A DNA stretch of 40,318 bases from Candidatus Merdivicinus excrementipullorum (GCA_018716725.1 DVJP01000049.1:1-40318), one strand, 5' to 3'; positions 23,374 to 33,353 are shown, counted from the first letter of the stretch. Notes: generated from the letters alone by a model not told the origin. Made by a program: numbers and translations.

Positions 23374-25814
23374 AGTTCCTTTCCCCCTTCCAGCATATGC
23401 AGGGCGGCAAGGGCCCGGCGCTGTTCGTAAAAGGGATGCCCTCCGCAGCGGGAAACCAGCGCGCCCGCCAGGCAGAAAAGCGCCTCTCCATCAAGGGAGA
23501 ACCGCTGCGCCAGGTTCCGGTACGCCTCCTCCACCCGGCGCGGGTCGGGATGGAAAAGCCCGGCGCAGAAGAACCCGCATTCCGCCTGGCTTACGCCGGA
23601 AAGCAGGGCTTCCGTCTGCCGGCGGCAGCAGTCTTTGGCGCTGCAGAAGACACAGCCCTCGCTGAAAGGAAGCGGCGCTTTCAAAGCCCGGTCGGTCACC
23701 TGGATCCGGCTGATCTCATGCTCCCCGGCAACCCGGACGACAGCCTGGCCGGGCCGCAGCTCAGCCAGCAGGCCGCGCCGGTATTCCTGGAGATGGAGCG
23801 CGCCCGCCACTGCATCGACGTCCTCCTGTTCATCCTGGTTGTGGACAATCCGGACAGAGGTATTGGCAATGGCCGAAGGATGGATGACCGAGGCGCGCTG
23901 ATCCGCAATGAGCAGGCCTGTGCCGTAGGCGCTGAGTTCGGCCAGCATATCGCTGAACTGTTCGGTCACCCGGGCGGCGGACCGGCTCATCCCGGGAGAG
24001 GGGGCGCGGAAGACGGTATGCGCTTCCTCAATGACCAGAAGGTTCCGAAGCCCGCCCGTTTCTTCCCGGCGGCGGATCACCTCGTTGAGGGAGAGCAGCA
24101 GCAGGGAGGTCACGAGAGAGCGCTCCTCCCCCTGCAGATCGTCCAGTTCCACAACAGCGGGACCGGAAAGCAGCGCTTCAGCGATCCCTTCTTCCCCTGA
24201 AAAGATCTGGCCGCAGAGCCCTGCGCAGAGGCGCTGGGTAATGCGGTTGTCCAAAGCGCCGTGGATATTGGCGCGGACCTCCGGCCCATGAAGGACATGT
24301 TCCTTCACATAGTCCCCGATGCGGGCCGCAAGGTCCCGGACCGTGGGATAACGTTTCCCGGCAGGGAGGCGGGCAGGCGCCGGCATTTCCAGGGTCCAGC
24401 CGAAATCCAGGTAGGTCCGTTCCAGCAGCCCGGTAAAAGCGCCGGTCAGCGGGTCTTCCAGATCAAAGGCCCCGGTGAAGGCGGTCATCAGCCCGCTGAT
24501 ATGCTCCCCGATTCGGACGCCGCGTTCCGGGCGCAGAGGGTTGAAACGGATCGGCCGCGCGTCCCCGCCCGCCGAATATACGCGCAGAGAAGGGATCGCG
24601 CCCCGAAGCCTGCGGTACTCCTTTTTCCGTGTTTCCAAAACCAGGAACGGGACCGAAAGGGAAAGGAGGAGCCCCTGCACCGTGGTGGACTTGCCGGACC
24701 GGTTTCGGCCGCAGACAAAAACGTGCCGGGAAAGGACGTTGACGGACAGCCGGTATGAAAGGCCGGCCGAGGTTTTCCCCAGCTCAATAAACGGCCCGTT
24801 GCCGCTGTAGCCGGTATAGCGGTCGAAGGGATGGAGCGCGCCGGCTTCTTCCGGTTCGAGGATCGCTATGCCGGGATGGAAATGCAGCGGCGGGCAAAAA
24901 CTGCCGCTCAGCTCCTCAGAGGAAAAGAATGGGGCCAGACGGTCAAAAAAGGGACGTTCCGGGCTGCGCGGGAGCCGGAACCCCCCGGACCCCGGGTCGA
25001 ACGGCGGAAAAGGCAGGGCAACCGCCTCGGTCCTGCCCCCCTCGGCGGCATGAAACGCGCCTTCCAGCAGGCTGCCGATCAGGGCGGCCTCCCCGCGATC
25101 CGGCGCAGCATACAGAAAGCTCGCCCGGCAGCCCGCGCCGGCCTGCTCCAGCAGTTTTTTCTGCCTGTTCAGCTGGTCAATGAGCAGTGTGGCGCCGGGA
25201 AAACGGCGGTCCTGGCTGCGGATGCCAAAGCCGCTGCCGAAGGAATACTCGACCCTTTCCAGTTCTTGGTACCGGTCAAGCTCCGCCTCCAACTCTCGGC
25301 GGCATTCCTCCCTTTGGGCCGCGGAAACCGGGGCTGAAAACAGCGCGATCCAAAAATCCCGGCCCTCAAGCAGGGTAAGGAGCTGATCCAGTCCGCCGGG
25401 TTCGGCGTGGAACTCCCCCGAAAGCACGCCGCCGTATGCGCCATGTCTCGCCATGGCGAAGGGAGAAAGGGGCTGGGCGGAGAGCCGGACGTCCGGGAGG
25501 ACGGCGGTCAAAAAAAGCGGTTCCGCAGCATCCCAGGGGAGGCCGTACCAGACCTCCAGCCCGTTTTTATCGGAAAGAAGGAGAAACGCCGCGGGTCTGC
25601 GCAGAAACAGGGAGGCGCTCTGCCGGACGCGCTCGAAGATCTCCTGGATAGTCAGACTGCGGCGGTAGCCTTCCAGCCGGACAAAACGCAGCGGTTCAGG
25701 GGTCTGTGCGTCCTCTTCCGTCACCCCGGCGCAGGACGCGCCGCCATACCAGGCCAGACGTTCCTCCGCCTGCCCGAGCTGGCGGTTCATTTGATGGATA
25801 CGGTAATTTGCCAT
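23370..25814 (-). CDS. HerA/FtsK-superfamily ATPase with Cys-rich C-terminal segment
   Basis: 814 residues. Residues 1-340 form a large N-terminal region of unknown fold. The motor has Walker A GRNRSGKST (369-377), Walker B LLVIEEAHTVF (592-602), sensor ADQR (637-640) and a VR pair (654-655), the order seen in HerA/VirB4-type DNA or protein pumps. After residue 715 comes a Cys-rich patch (CVFC at 721-724, CC at 729-730, C746, C750), likely metal-binding and uncommon for HerA. No NurA-like nuclease is beside it. Instead an HExxH peptidase follows with a 4-bp overlap. It may move DNA or a polypeptide, or act as a regulatory NTPase. Confidence 0.8.
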   Translation of the reverse strand: MANYRIHQMNRQLGQAEERLAWYGGASCAGVTEEDAQTPEPLRFVRLEGYRRSLTIQEIFERVRQSASLFLRRPAAFLLLSDKNGLEVWYGLPWDAAEPLFLTAVLPDVRLSAQPLSPFAMARHGAYGGVLSGEFHAEPGGLDQLLTLLEGRDFWIALFSAPVSAAQREECRRELEAELDRYQELERVEYSFGSGFGIRSQDRRFPGATLLIDQLNRQKKLLEQAGAGCRASFLYAAPDRGEAALIGSLLEGAFHAAEGGRTEAVALPFPPFDPGSGGFRLPRSPERPFFDRLAPFFSSEELSGSFCPPLHFHPGIAILEPEEAGALHPFDRYTGYSGNGPFIELGKTSAGLSYRLSVNVLSRHVFVCGRNRSGKSTTVQGLLLSLSVPFLVLETRKKEYRRLRGAIPSLRVYSAGGDARPIRFNPLRPERGVRIGEHISGLMTAFTGAFDLEDPLTGAFTGLLERTYLDFGWTLEMPAPARLPAGKRYPTVRDLAARIGDYVKEHVLHGPEVRANIHGALDNRITQRLCAGLCGQIFSGEEGIAEALLSGPAVVELDDLQGEERSLVTSLLLLSLNEVIRRREETGGLRNLLVIEEAHTVFRAPSPGMSRSAARVTEQFSDMLAELSAYGTGLLIADQRASVIHPSAIANTSVRIVHNQDEQEDVDAVAGALHLQEYRRGLLAELRPGQAVVRVAGEHEISRIQVTDRALKAPLPFSEGCVFCSAKDCCRRQTEALLSGVSQAECGFFCAGLFHPDPRRVEEAYRNLAQRFSLDGEALFCLAGALVSRCGGHPFYEQRRALAALHMLEGGKEL

Positions 25815-25838
25815 GATCTTCCTTCCTTTCTTTAAAAA

Positions 25839-26621
25839 TCAGCGCCAACGCCTGGAACGGAGCCAGAACCAAAGCGCGCCGATCAGGATGATCGGGAACA
25901 TCAGCTGGGACAGCAGCACTAGGAACGCCCCGGAAGCGAAAAAGCAAACCACTTCTGCCGTAAAAAAGAACAGCGCCAGCAGAACCAAGAGGAACAGGAT
26001 CCGCACCAGCCAAGCGGAGAGCCGGATGCTTTCCGGCCTGAGGGAACGGTTGTGGTCAAAGGAATAGACCCGAACAGCCATGTACCGCCCCCGATGGCGG
26101 ACGCATTCCGCCTGGATATCGTCGCCGGTGGCAAGCTGGGATTCAATATCCCCGTAATAAATGATCGTTTCGCTCCGTTCGGGAAATCCGGCGTCGGTGT
26201 GCTCCTCCAGCCGGATGTTGGTCAGATAGCAGGTGCGCCCAAACTGAAAGGGCTCGCCGGAAAAAACGCTGTAAAGCACCTTGCGGAGGAATCCGTATTC
26301 CCGTACGACTGTATCCACATGAAAGACGGCTCCGCGGAAAATATAGCGGCCTCCCTCATGAACCAGGAAAGCCGGGCTGGAGGGCGCGGCGCAGGCTGCC
26401 TGCCGTCCGCCGGAAGAAGGCGCGGACCGTTCCTGCCGTGATCCCCCCTCCCGAACCGTCTGGGTAAAAACGGCGGAACGCTCCCCCGGCCACTCTCCTG
26501 CCGGAGGGGACGTTTCGGCCTGCGGCCGGTAGAACTCTAAGCGCCGCCCGCAATCGGGACAGGCGGTCTGAGAATCGTCATATAAGAAAAAGCCTCTGCA
26601 AACTGGACAATATTTCGCCAT
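25839..26621 (-). CDS. Zinc-ribbon membrane protein, first gene of the large operon
   Basis: 260 residues. N-terminal zinc ribbon with two CxxC pairs (CPVCRG at 5-10, CPDCGR at 20-25), a polar linker of about 60 residues, a beta-rich middle domain (RYIFRGAVFHVDTVVREYG and following) and two or three C-terminal transmembrane helices (about 196-255). It starts at 26621 after GGGAG. This is the only clearly membrane-bound member of the operon. It could anchor or signal for the complex, with its ribbon on the cytoplasmic side. The zinc ribbon echoes those of the LRR proteins. Confidence 0.75.
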   Translation of the reverse strand: MAKYCPVCRGFFLYDDSQTACPDCGRRLEFYRPQAETSPPAGEWPGERSAVFTQTVREGGSRQERSAPSSGGRQAACAAPSSPAFLVHEGGRYIFRGAVFHVDTVVREYGFLRKVLYSVFSGEPFQFGRTCYLTNIRLEEHTDAGFPERSETIIYYGDIESQLATGDDIQAECVRHRGRYMAVRVYSFDHNRSLRPESIRLSAWLVRILFLLVLLALFFFTAEVVCFFASGAFLVLLSQLMFPIILIGALWFWLRSRRWR

Positions 26622-26744
26622 ATATGGTCACTCCCTTCGATATAAGAAAATCAAATCCCGGCTGATTCTGACAGAGGAAAGAAAAAATTCTCCCTGCCGC
26701 AAAGGCGATCTCTTATTCGGAGCGATCGGCGGTGTAAGGGCATG

Positions 26745-26776
26745 AAAAAAGCCGCTTGGAGAAAATCCAAACGGCT
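26745..26776 (-). terminator. Rho-independent terminator or attenuator upstream of the large operon
   Basis: On the minus strand an 11-bp stem (AGCCGTTTGGA / TCCAAGCGGCT, one G-T pair) with loop TTTTC is followed by six T. It points towards the large operon, whose first gene starts 124 bp further on. Confidence 0.75.
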
Positions 26777-27020
26777 GATATGTACGATACTGCATAAACG
26801 GAAAACCGCGGCCTTTCGGTCCGCGAGTCCGCAATTTGCCAATCAAAAATTCAAATCTTTTCGGATATCAGAAAAGCCTGAAGCCCCTGATTACAAGGAA
26901 ATCATGCTTTACACACTGGGTTTGCATTACAAAAATGATGTCTATCCCAACGCGGGAGAAAAACAAAACGCGCACCAACTAAAGGGTGTCTCACTAAGGG
27001 ATTTTATTCCTTGGAAAAAT

Positions 27021-27055
27021 ATCGGCATAGTTTGGAGAAATCCGGCTATGCCGAT
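27021..27055. terminator. Terminator of the recombinase gene, probably bidirectional
   Basis: Perfect 10-bp stem ATCGGCATAG (27021-27030) / CTATGCCGAT (27046-27055) with a 15-nt loop and T-rich flanks on both sides. It lies just past the recombinase stop at 27060. Confidence 0.8.
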
Positions 27056-27059
27056 TTTT

Positions 27060-28736
<1,677 letters not shown>

Positions 28737-28818
28737 CTATATATTCCCGTACTATTGCGGATAAGTCAAGAGTATTGGGGGTTATTTATTTTGAACTATG
28801 TGATAATAGAGGCAACTG

Positions 28819-29007
28819 TCACGCAGCAATTGATGACTCTGTGGAGGGCGGTATATCGTTGTTCAGTATCATCCTTTTGACCTTGTCATAAAGGCGTTCT
28901 CTAGCTCTGTCACTCTCCACGGATACGATAGTAAATATGGTGTCACCGACCTGCATTTCTGTGGTGCGGTATGGTTTTTTAATCTTGATGTCAGATAGAT
29001 CGAGCAT
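28819..29007 (-). CDS. tnpW: TnpW-family small transposon protein
   Basis: 62 residues, start at 29007 after AGGAG. The pattern KPYRTTEMQVGDTIFTIVSVE, then ARERLYDKVKRMIL, matches the small proteins annotated as TnpW in clostridial mobilisable transposons, where they sit beside the large serine recombinase as here (115 bp away). The exact function is not established. A role in excision or as a recombinase accessory factor is usually assumed. Confidence 0.75.
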   Translation of the reverse strand: MLDLSDIKIKKPYRTTEMQVGDTIFTIVSVESDRARERLYDKVKRMILNNDIPPSTESSIAA

Positions 29008-29116
29008 GGCGTCTCCTTTCTGACCCCGGATGAATCAAATCTCTAGGACTGTTGCTTGGGGTAACGGTATCGGGGCTTTGTGCGAAAAATCACATCAGTT
29101 TCTAAGGGAATAGCCC

Positions 29117-29140
29117 CCTGTGAGCAAAGCTGCCCACAGG
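29117..29140 (-). terminator. Strong hairpin after the capsid gene
   Basis: A 10-bp stem (CCTGTGGGCA / TGCTCACAGG on the minus strand, one G-T pair) with a 4-nt loop just downstream of the capsid stop. There is no T-tract, so it may be an RNA-stabilising or processing hairpin rather than a terminator. Confidence 0.45.
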
Positions 29141-29158
29141 AGACCTCTCCCACAGAGG

Positions 29159-30088
29159 TTATGCAGCTATCTTCAAGACCTTGATGGCTTCGGGACGGAT
29201 GAGTTTGCCGTCCAGATGCTCATATCCGACATAGCCACGGTACTGCGCCATATGATATTTCTCTGTCAGGGGACGGATGGCAAACGGTACACGTTCCATG
29301 ATCCAGTAGTAACTGAAATCACCGAAAGCGATAGGCTTATTACCACTGGCGATGTCCGGCACCTGATTGCAGATGATGACGGTCTTGCCGAGCAGCTTTT
29401 CTGCGGAAGGTCCCCACAGGTAGTTTCCGTCATTATCCTTGAGAGTGCGGAGTGCCAAAGCGGTAGCGTCATTCATGACCCACACGGCGTTTTCACGGAA
29501 CCTGGGGTCAAGGGAATGGAACAGAGCCATAACCTCATCAAATGTAATAGATGCAGAGTTGGTGGTGACGCCAACTTCAGCACCGCCCTGATCAGCAAGA
29601 ATACCCAAAGGCTCGCCTTTTCCCGTGCCAACCAGAAATGCCTTTGCTTCGGCGTGAGCAAATCGGTGAGAAAACTTCTTCAGAATCCATTCCTCAAAAT
29701 CGAAGCCTTCGTCCTCCAGAAGGTTGATATGGATCTTGGCGATCGAAGACAGTTTGTGGGTATCAAAACGATAAGTGTTTAGCACTTCCTCATCTTCGGG
29801 AATATTATCGCCTTCTGCGACCCACTGCGCCTCGGCATCCGTAGCAATGGTGGAAACAGTGTAATCATTGTAGTACATAGGCAGGACCGTACCCAAACGG
29901 CGGAAAAAGTTTTCTTTTTCCAGTTCTTCCAGGTACTCTCCGGCTTGGACAGTGGGCAGAACGTAGGCGTTGGTCATGGGAGCCTTGGCATGAGAGTGTT
30001 CGGTGATGAGTACGGTCTGCTTACGCAGGGAGTTCCAGAAGATTCTCTCATAGTTGGTGTCAGTGGGATTGAATTTTGGATTTTTCAT
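29159..30088 (-). CDS. HK97-fold phage major capsid protein
   Basis: 309 residues. Typical HK97 family segments are visible: an extended N-arm, the P-domain (FDFEEWILKKFSHRFAHAEAKAFLVGTGKGEPLGILA), WVMNDATALALRTLKD, and the C-terminal AFGDFSYYWIMERVPFAIRPL...GYVGYEHLDGKLIRPEAIKVLK. It starts close to the mature N-arm, so the roughly 100-residue scaffolding delta domain seen in many family members is absent. No portal, protease, terminase or tail gene is in the element, so it is an orphan. Either it builds small capsids for a satellite that borrows helper-phage parts, or it is a relic. Confidence 0.85.
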   Translation of the reverse strand: MKNPKFNPTDTNYERIFWNSLRKQTVLITEHSHAKAPMTNAYVLPTVQAGEYLEELEKENFFRRLGTVLPMYYNDYTVSTIATDAEAQWVAEGDNIPEDEEVLNTYRFDTHKLSSIAKIHINLLEDEGFDFEEWILKKFSHRFAHAEAKAFLVGTGKGEPLGILADQGGAEVGVTTNSASITFDEVMALFHSLDPRFRENAVWVMNDATALALRTLKDNDGNYLWGPSAEKLLGKTVIICNQVPDIASGNKPIAFGDFSYYWIMERVPFAIRPLTEKYHMAQYRGYVGYEHLDGKLIRPEAIKVLKIAA

Positions 30089-30089
30089 G

Positions 30090-30380
30090 TTAGTTACCCT
30101 CCTTCATCGCAGCGTAGTATTCTTTTACGAGTTTGTCTGCCATACGCTGAGACAGATAGTTGCTTTCCACACAGGCAACCATCATGTTTTCGATGCTGCC
30201 GAAGTATAGAATACGGTTTCTGTACTGTGTGCAGAAATACTTGGTAGGTGTTGTGTTCTTGGGAACAAGCAGTACCACGGCATGTTCTTCGTTCTGCGGT
30301 ACGACTTCCAATACTCGGAAAGATGTAAAATCAATGTGTGCTTCTCGGAGATAGAACTCCATTTTCTTATCAAGTTTCAT
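30090..30380 (-). CDS. Small protein coupled to the capsid gene, unknown
   Basis: 96 residues from the ATG at 30380, seven nt after AGGAGG (an upstream in-frame start lacks a site). It ends right before the capsid ATG. Mixed alpha/beta with a charged N-terminus (MKLDKKMEFYLREAHIDF) and no motif I know. By position it could be a scaffold or size-determination factor for the capsid, replacing the missing delta domain. That is speculation from context. Confidence 0.65.
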   Translation of the reverse strand: MKLDKKMEFYLREAHIDFTSFRVLEVVPQNEEHAVVLLVPKNTTPTKYFCTQYRNRILYFGSIENMMVACVESNYLSQRMADKLVKEYYAAMKEGN

Positions 30381-30532
30381 TGGAAAACCTCCTGTTTGGG
30401 TCAATTACCCTTTTGAATTTGCTGCTTTTTCACACGATACCCCACGCCCGTTGTACGATTGCGAGATCGTAGAGATTTGACTCCCCCTACCGGGGTCACA
30501 GCACAATCATAGGCGCCGCCTCCTTTTCCCTT

Positions 30533-30620
30533 ATGGGGCAATGTGGCAAGTAAATAGAGGTATTTTCCATAGGAAATACAATCTTGAAATCAATCATATT
30601 TATCTGCCACATTGCCCCAT
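30533..30620. repeat. Long perfect inverted repeat next to the primase stop, candidate origin or packaging site
   Basis: A perfect 16-bp inverted repeat, ATGGGGCAATGTGGCA (30533-30548) and its complement (30605-30620), encloses a 56-bp AT-rich loop that itself holds a near-palindrome GTATTTTCCATAGGAAATAC (30560-30579). A further small palindrome (TACGAT...ATCGTA) lies near 30460. The structure ends 9 bp from the primase stop at 30629. P4/D5-type primases often act on an origin close to their gene. Confidence 0.7.
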
Positions 30621-30628
30621 GCCTGTAA

Positions 30629-32950
30629 TTATGCCAGCAACGGTTCGGCAAACTCTAAAGATAAGCGGTACCCCAGCAACACTGTGGTTTTCTCTCCGCC
30701 ACCCTTGGGACGCTTGCGAACAACTTGTGCAAAGGTCTGCAAACTTTGCTTGAAATTTTTCATACCCTCAGCGTAGTATCCATTCTCCTGACACCAGTCC
30801 TTGTATCGAGCATAAAGCACAGAAGTCAGCACTTCACCCTTTTCATCCGGTATAAGGGTTTCCTCTGCAAACAATGCCATCTTGTCACTGTCGTGCTGAT
30901 AGCTGGCTGTAGCCTTTTTCACGGATTCCGGCAGGTACAATCCCTCCTCCCGCAGCAGCCGATTACCCTCCAGAAGCCAGTTGAGGATAGCGCTCTGTAC
31001 CTCTTCTATGGCGAACTTTCGCTTAAGGGTGGTGTCCTGACTTCGTTCATCAAAGTGGCGGTCAAAAGGGACGATGATGATGCGGTTACTGGTAAACAGC
31101 GTCATATCGTTGATAACAGGCAGATAGTTGGTGTTCACGTAGAGTTTGAACTGGGGCTGAAAGTCAAAGCTGTTTTCATGGAGATACCGGGCATTCAGGG
31201 TGTCGTTACCCGTCATAGTCTTGACTTTGGCGGCATCCATGACGATGCCTTTCCCAGGTTCCGAGATATTGACGAAACGGATTCCTGCCAGACGAGCAAT
31301 ATCCTCGTTGGGTTGAGAGCCGTTTGCAAAGGATCTCACGGCGATGCTCTCAATTCGGGCGGTGCAGCCATAGTCCCCCAACACCTTGAGAACACTTTCG
31401 CAGAGAGTGCCTTTGCCGTTGCGGGTGGTGGCTCCATAGAGAATGGTCATGCACTCGTGCCGTGTGTCCCCGGTAAGACCGTATCCCATGATCTTCTGCA
31501 AAAATTTTGCCCTCTCCTGATCACCGCTCATGATTTCATCGATATAAGTATCGAAGCGGTCTGACCGGGCGGTGGGATCGTACACCACCTGGCTCATTTT
31601 GGTGAGGAGGTCGGTGCTGCGATGTTCGGTAAATTCTCCGGTGTCGATATGGAGAGTGCCGTTTTTGCAATTGAAGATGTAGAGATCTGTATCAAAGCTG
31701 CTGAAAGGGATGGGATAATGGACTTGAGCATCCTTGAGAATGTTGACCCGGTTGTTGTGGGATTGCCACCGGCCTACATATTTCATATAAGCCTTTCGCT
31801 TGTCCTCATCCTGGATTTCCAGAGCAAAGGTGTACATCAGGTCTGCCAGATCCATGCAATATTTCATTGCCCGGATCGTGCTTTTGTCCGGTTGCCAGAT
31901 ACCATCCTCGTAATAAAACCACATTTTCCGCTCCGGAACAAAGCGAAGAATGTCTTTGTAGTAGGCGGCGAAGATGCGTCCAGCTCCAATGTCTGTCCAG
32001 GGAAACCGGACAGTGTCCATTGGGTCCAGTTCCTTGAGTCTGTCCATTCCAAAGTCTTCAGCGGCAGTGGCATGGTGAATGGGTTTGTAGAATACTGTGG
32101 CGATAGATAAGGCTTTTGTAATGGTGATGTTGCCGTAGGTGTCAATACCTCGGTATTCATCCCACTTGTCACGCATTAAGCCGGACTCTCGGAACAACCT
32201 GTCCATCTGTTCCCGGTTACCGCCACACCAAAAAGCCAGTATAGAGCAAAGCGCCACGTCTGCCTCACTATGGGATGGGTATCCAGCGATGTCCCCATTC
32301 CAGAGTTGTTTGAATTTGGTGCCATTCTGGGCTGCGGATGCCTTGGCGATCACGCTGTCATCATCGAGATAGCTTTGGCTGGGAGCGGAAGCAGAGGAAG
32401 AAGGCGGTGTGGGGCGGAGCATATAGGTGTTAAGCAACCAACTTAGGGCCTTCGTAGTTTCTGTAACCTCTGCCTTGTTCAGCGCATTGCCCGTGACGGT
32501 GAGAAACCGATTGGTGAAGCCGGGGATGTACACTTCGATATTACCCTTTTTGATATAGTAAGTGCTGGGATCATAGGTGAAGTTGTCCGGCACCAGACAG
32601 AAGATGCGGGTGCCTGTCCCACTGGGGCTGACCTCGATATAGGTGGAGTGGAACTTATCCACGATCTCCTGTGCCCAGGGGAGCAGAATGCCATTTTCCA
32701 TACAGTGATCGAGGTCGATGCCTGCGATGCCGTTTGCTACATGGATACCGATACCATCATACCCTGTTGCGATTGCCGCAGTATCAAAGGTGGTGAAGGT
32801 GATCGGTTGATTGGTCCTAGCTTTACGTCCGGTGACCGGGTTATACGGCACTTTGGTTCGTCTCCCTTTGACGGTCTCATACCGCCAACAGCAGAAACGG
32901 GCTATGTCCTTCAACTTCTGCGGAATGTTATTTTGGTTTACTGTGTTCAT
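30629..32950 (-). CDS. P4/D5-type primase-helicase of the satellite element
   Basis: 773 residues starting at 32950, six nt after AGGAG. The N-terminal primase-polymerase domain has GIDLDHC (acidic pair D79, D81) and SPSGTGTRIF (108-117). A linker of about 40 Ser/Pro-rich residues follows, then a D5-like module and an SF3 helicase with Walker A GATTRNGKGT (506-515). The C-terminus holds a winged-helix region (YARYKDWCQENGYYAEGMKNFKQSL). This primes and unwinds DNA for autonomous replication of plasmids, satellites and phages. It indicates that the excised element can replicate. The flanking sequences at 30533-30620 and 33007-33183 are the candidate origins. Confidence 0.9.
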   Translation of the reverse strand: MNTVNQNNIPQKLKDIARFCCWRYETVKGRRTKVPYNPVTGRKARTNQPITFTTFDTAAIATGYDGIGIHVANGIAGIDLDHCMENGILLPWAQEIVDKFHSTYIEVSPSGTGTRIFCLVPDNFTYDPSTYYIKKGNIEVYIPGFTNRFLTVTGNALNKAEVTETTKALSWLLNTYMLRPTPPSSSASAPSQSYLDDDSVIAKASAAQNGTKFKQLWNGDIAGYPSHSEADVALCSILAFWCGGNREQMDRLFRESGLMRDKWDEYRGIDTYGNITITKALSIATVFYKPIHHATAAEDFGMDRLKELDPMDTVRFPWTDIGAGRIFAAYYKDILRFVPERKMWFYYEDGIWQPDKSTIRAMKYCMDLADLMYTFALEIQDEDKRKAYMKYVGRWQSHNNRVNILKDAQVHYPIPFSSFDTDLYIFNCKNGTLHIDTGEFTEHRSTDLLTKMSQVVYDPTARSDRFDTYIDEIMSGDQERAKFLQKIMGYGLTGDTRHECMTILYGATTRNGKGTLCESVLKVLGDYGCTARIESIAVRSFANGSQPNEDIARLAGIRFVNISEPGKGIVMDAAKVKTMTGNDTLNARYLHENSFDFQPQFKLYVNTNYLPVINDMTLFTSNRIIIVPFDRHFDERSQDTTLKRKFAIEEVQSAILNWLLEGNRLLREEGLYLPESVKKATASYQHDSDKMALFAEETLIPDEKGEVLTSVLYARYKDWCQENGYYAEGMKNFKQSLQTFAQVVRKRPKGGGEKTTVLLGYRLSLEFAEPLLA

Positions 32951-33006
32951 GTGATGCTCCTTTCTGTGCTTGTGCCTTACACTTCCTGATGTAAATTCAC
33001 ATATTC

Positions 33007-33183
33007 CTACTTTCCACTGGAGTCCAAATATTGGTTTGGCCGAAAATTTTTGAAAATTTTTCTTCTACTTTTCTTTGGAGATGAGAGCAGTGCTTTGACG
33101 AAGATTTGAGAAAATATTTTGTTTCCTCATCTACTATCCCCTGGACATGATGAGAGCGATTTTACGAATGCTGCAAATATTTT
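33007..33183. repeat. Three imperfect ~60-bp iteron-like repeats
   Basis: Three units start at 33007, 33065 and 33131. Each begins CTACT(A/T)T, contains TGGA after a few bases, then TTT...C(G)GAA in the middle, and ends in an A/T run (AAAATATTTT or AAAATTTTT). Spacing is 58 and 66 bp. Repeats of this kind between a primase gene and its regulator are typical of replication-initiator or repressor binding sites. Confidence 0.5.
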
Positions 33184-33284
33184 CTGTCCTCCACCTTACA
33201 GCCACGGGAACGAAGCAATATGAGACGCAAAAATAAAAAATCCCATGCCATTTCTGACACAGGAAAAACCAAGTAACTAAAACA

Positions 33285-33313
33285 TTGAAAAATTCACGTC
33301 TTAATGATATAAT
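33285..33313 (+). promoter_or_regulatory. Sigma-A promoter of the HTH/Type III restriction operon
   Basis: TTGAAA (33285-33290), 17-bp spacer, TATAAT (33308-33313), about 40 bp upstream of the HTH gene ATG. All plus-strand genes to 39578 follow with overlaps or short gaps and could be read from here. Confidence 0.8.
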
Positions 33314-33353
33314 TATAATTGGCATGATTATGATCACGTGCGGAGGTGCTATT

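Larger units (their letters stand above)
26622..27059. other. 438-bp intergenic region between the large operon and the mobile element
   Basis: No convincing gene. It holds a minus-strand terminator (26745-26776) and the recombinase terminator (27021-27055). I see no consensus sigma-A promoter for the large operon in the 120 bp left of the first terminator. A weak TTATAT near 26645 lacks a -35. Transcription may begin further upstream and pass an attenuator, or use an alternative sigma factor. The GGGTGTCTCACTAAG text near 26984 resembles a transposon end. Base composition changes here from GC-rich to AT-richer. Confidence 0.6.
32951..33353. other. Divergent control region between primase and HTH regulator
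   Basis: 403 bp without a gene. It contains three imperfect ~60-bp repeats (33007-33183) near the primase side and the plus-strand promoter at 33285-33313. I see no clear consensus promoter for the primase on the minus strand. A symmetrical AT-rich stretch overlapping and following the -10 box (around 33308-33335) could be the operator of the HTH protein. Confidence 0.6.

Noticed and set aside
26628-26846. 72-residue minus-strand frame ending just before the large operon, possible leader peptide
   Set aside because: No ribosome site, it contains the terminator hairpin, and its composition looks random. The hairpin explains the sequence better.
30496-30597. 33-codon minus-strand frame starting MIDFKIVFP inside the inverted repeat, and an overlapping frame ending KKQQIQKGN
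   Set aside because: No ribosome site ahead of the first and no good start for the second. The inverted repeat constrains the sequence. I cannot support either as a gene.
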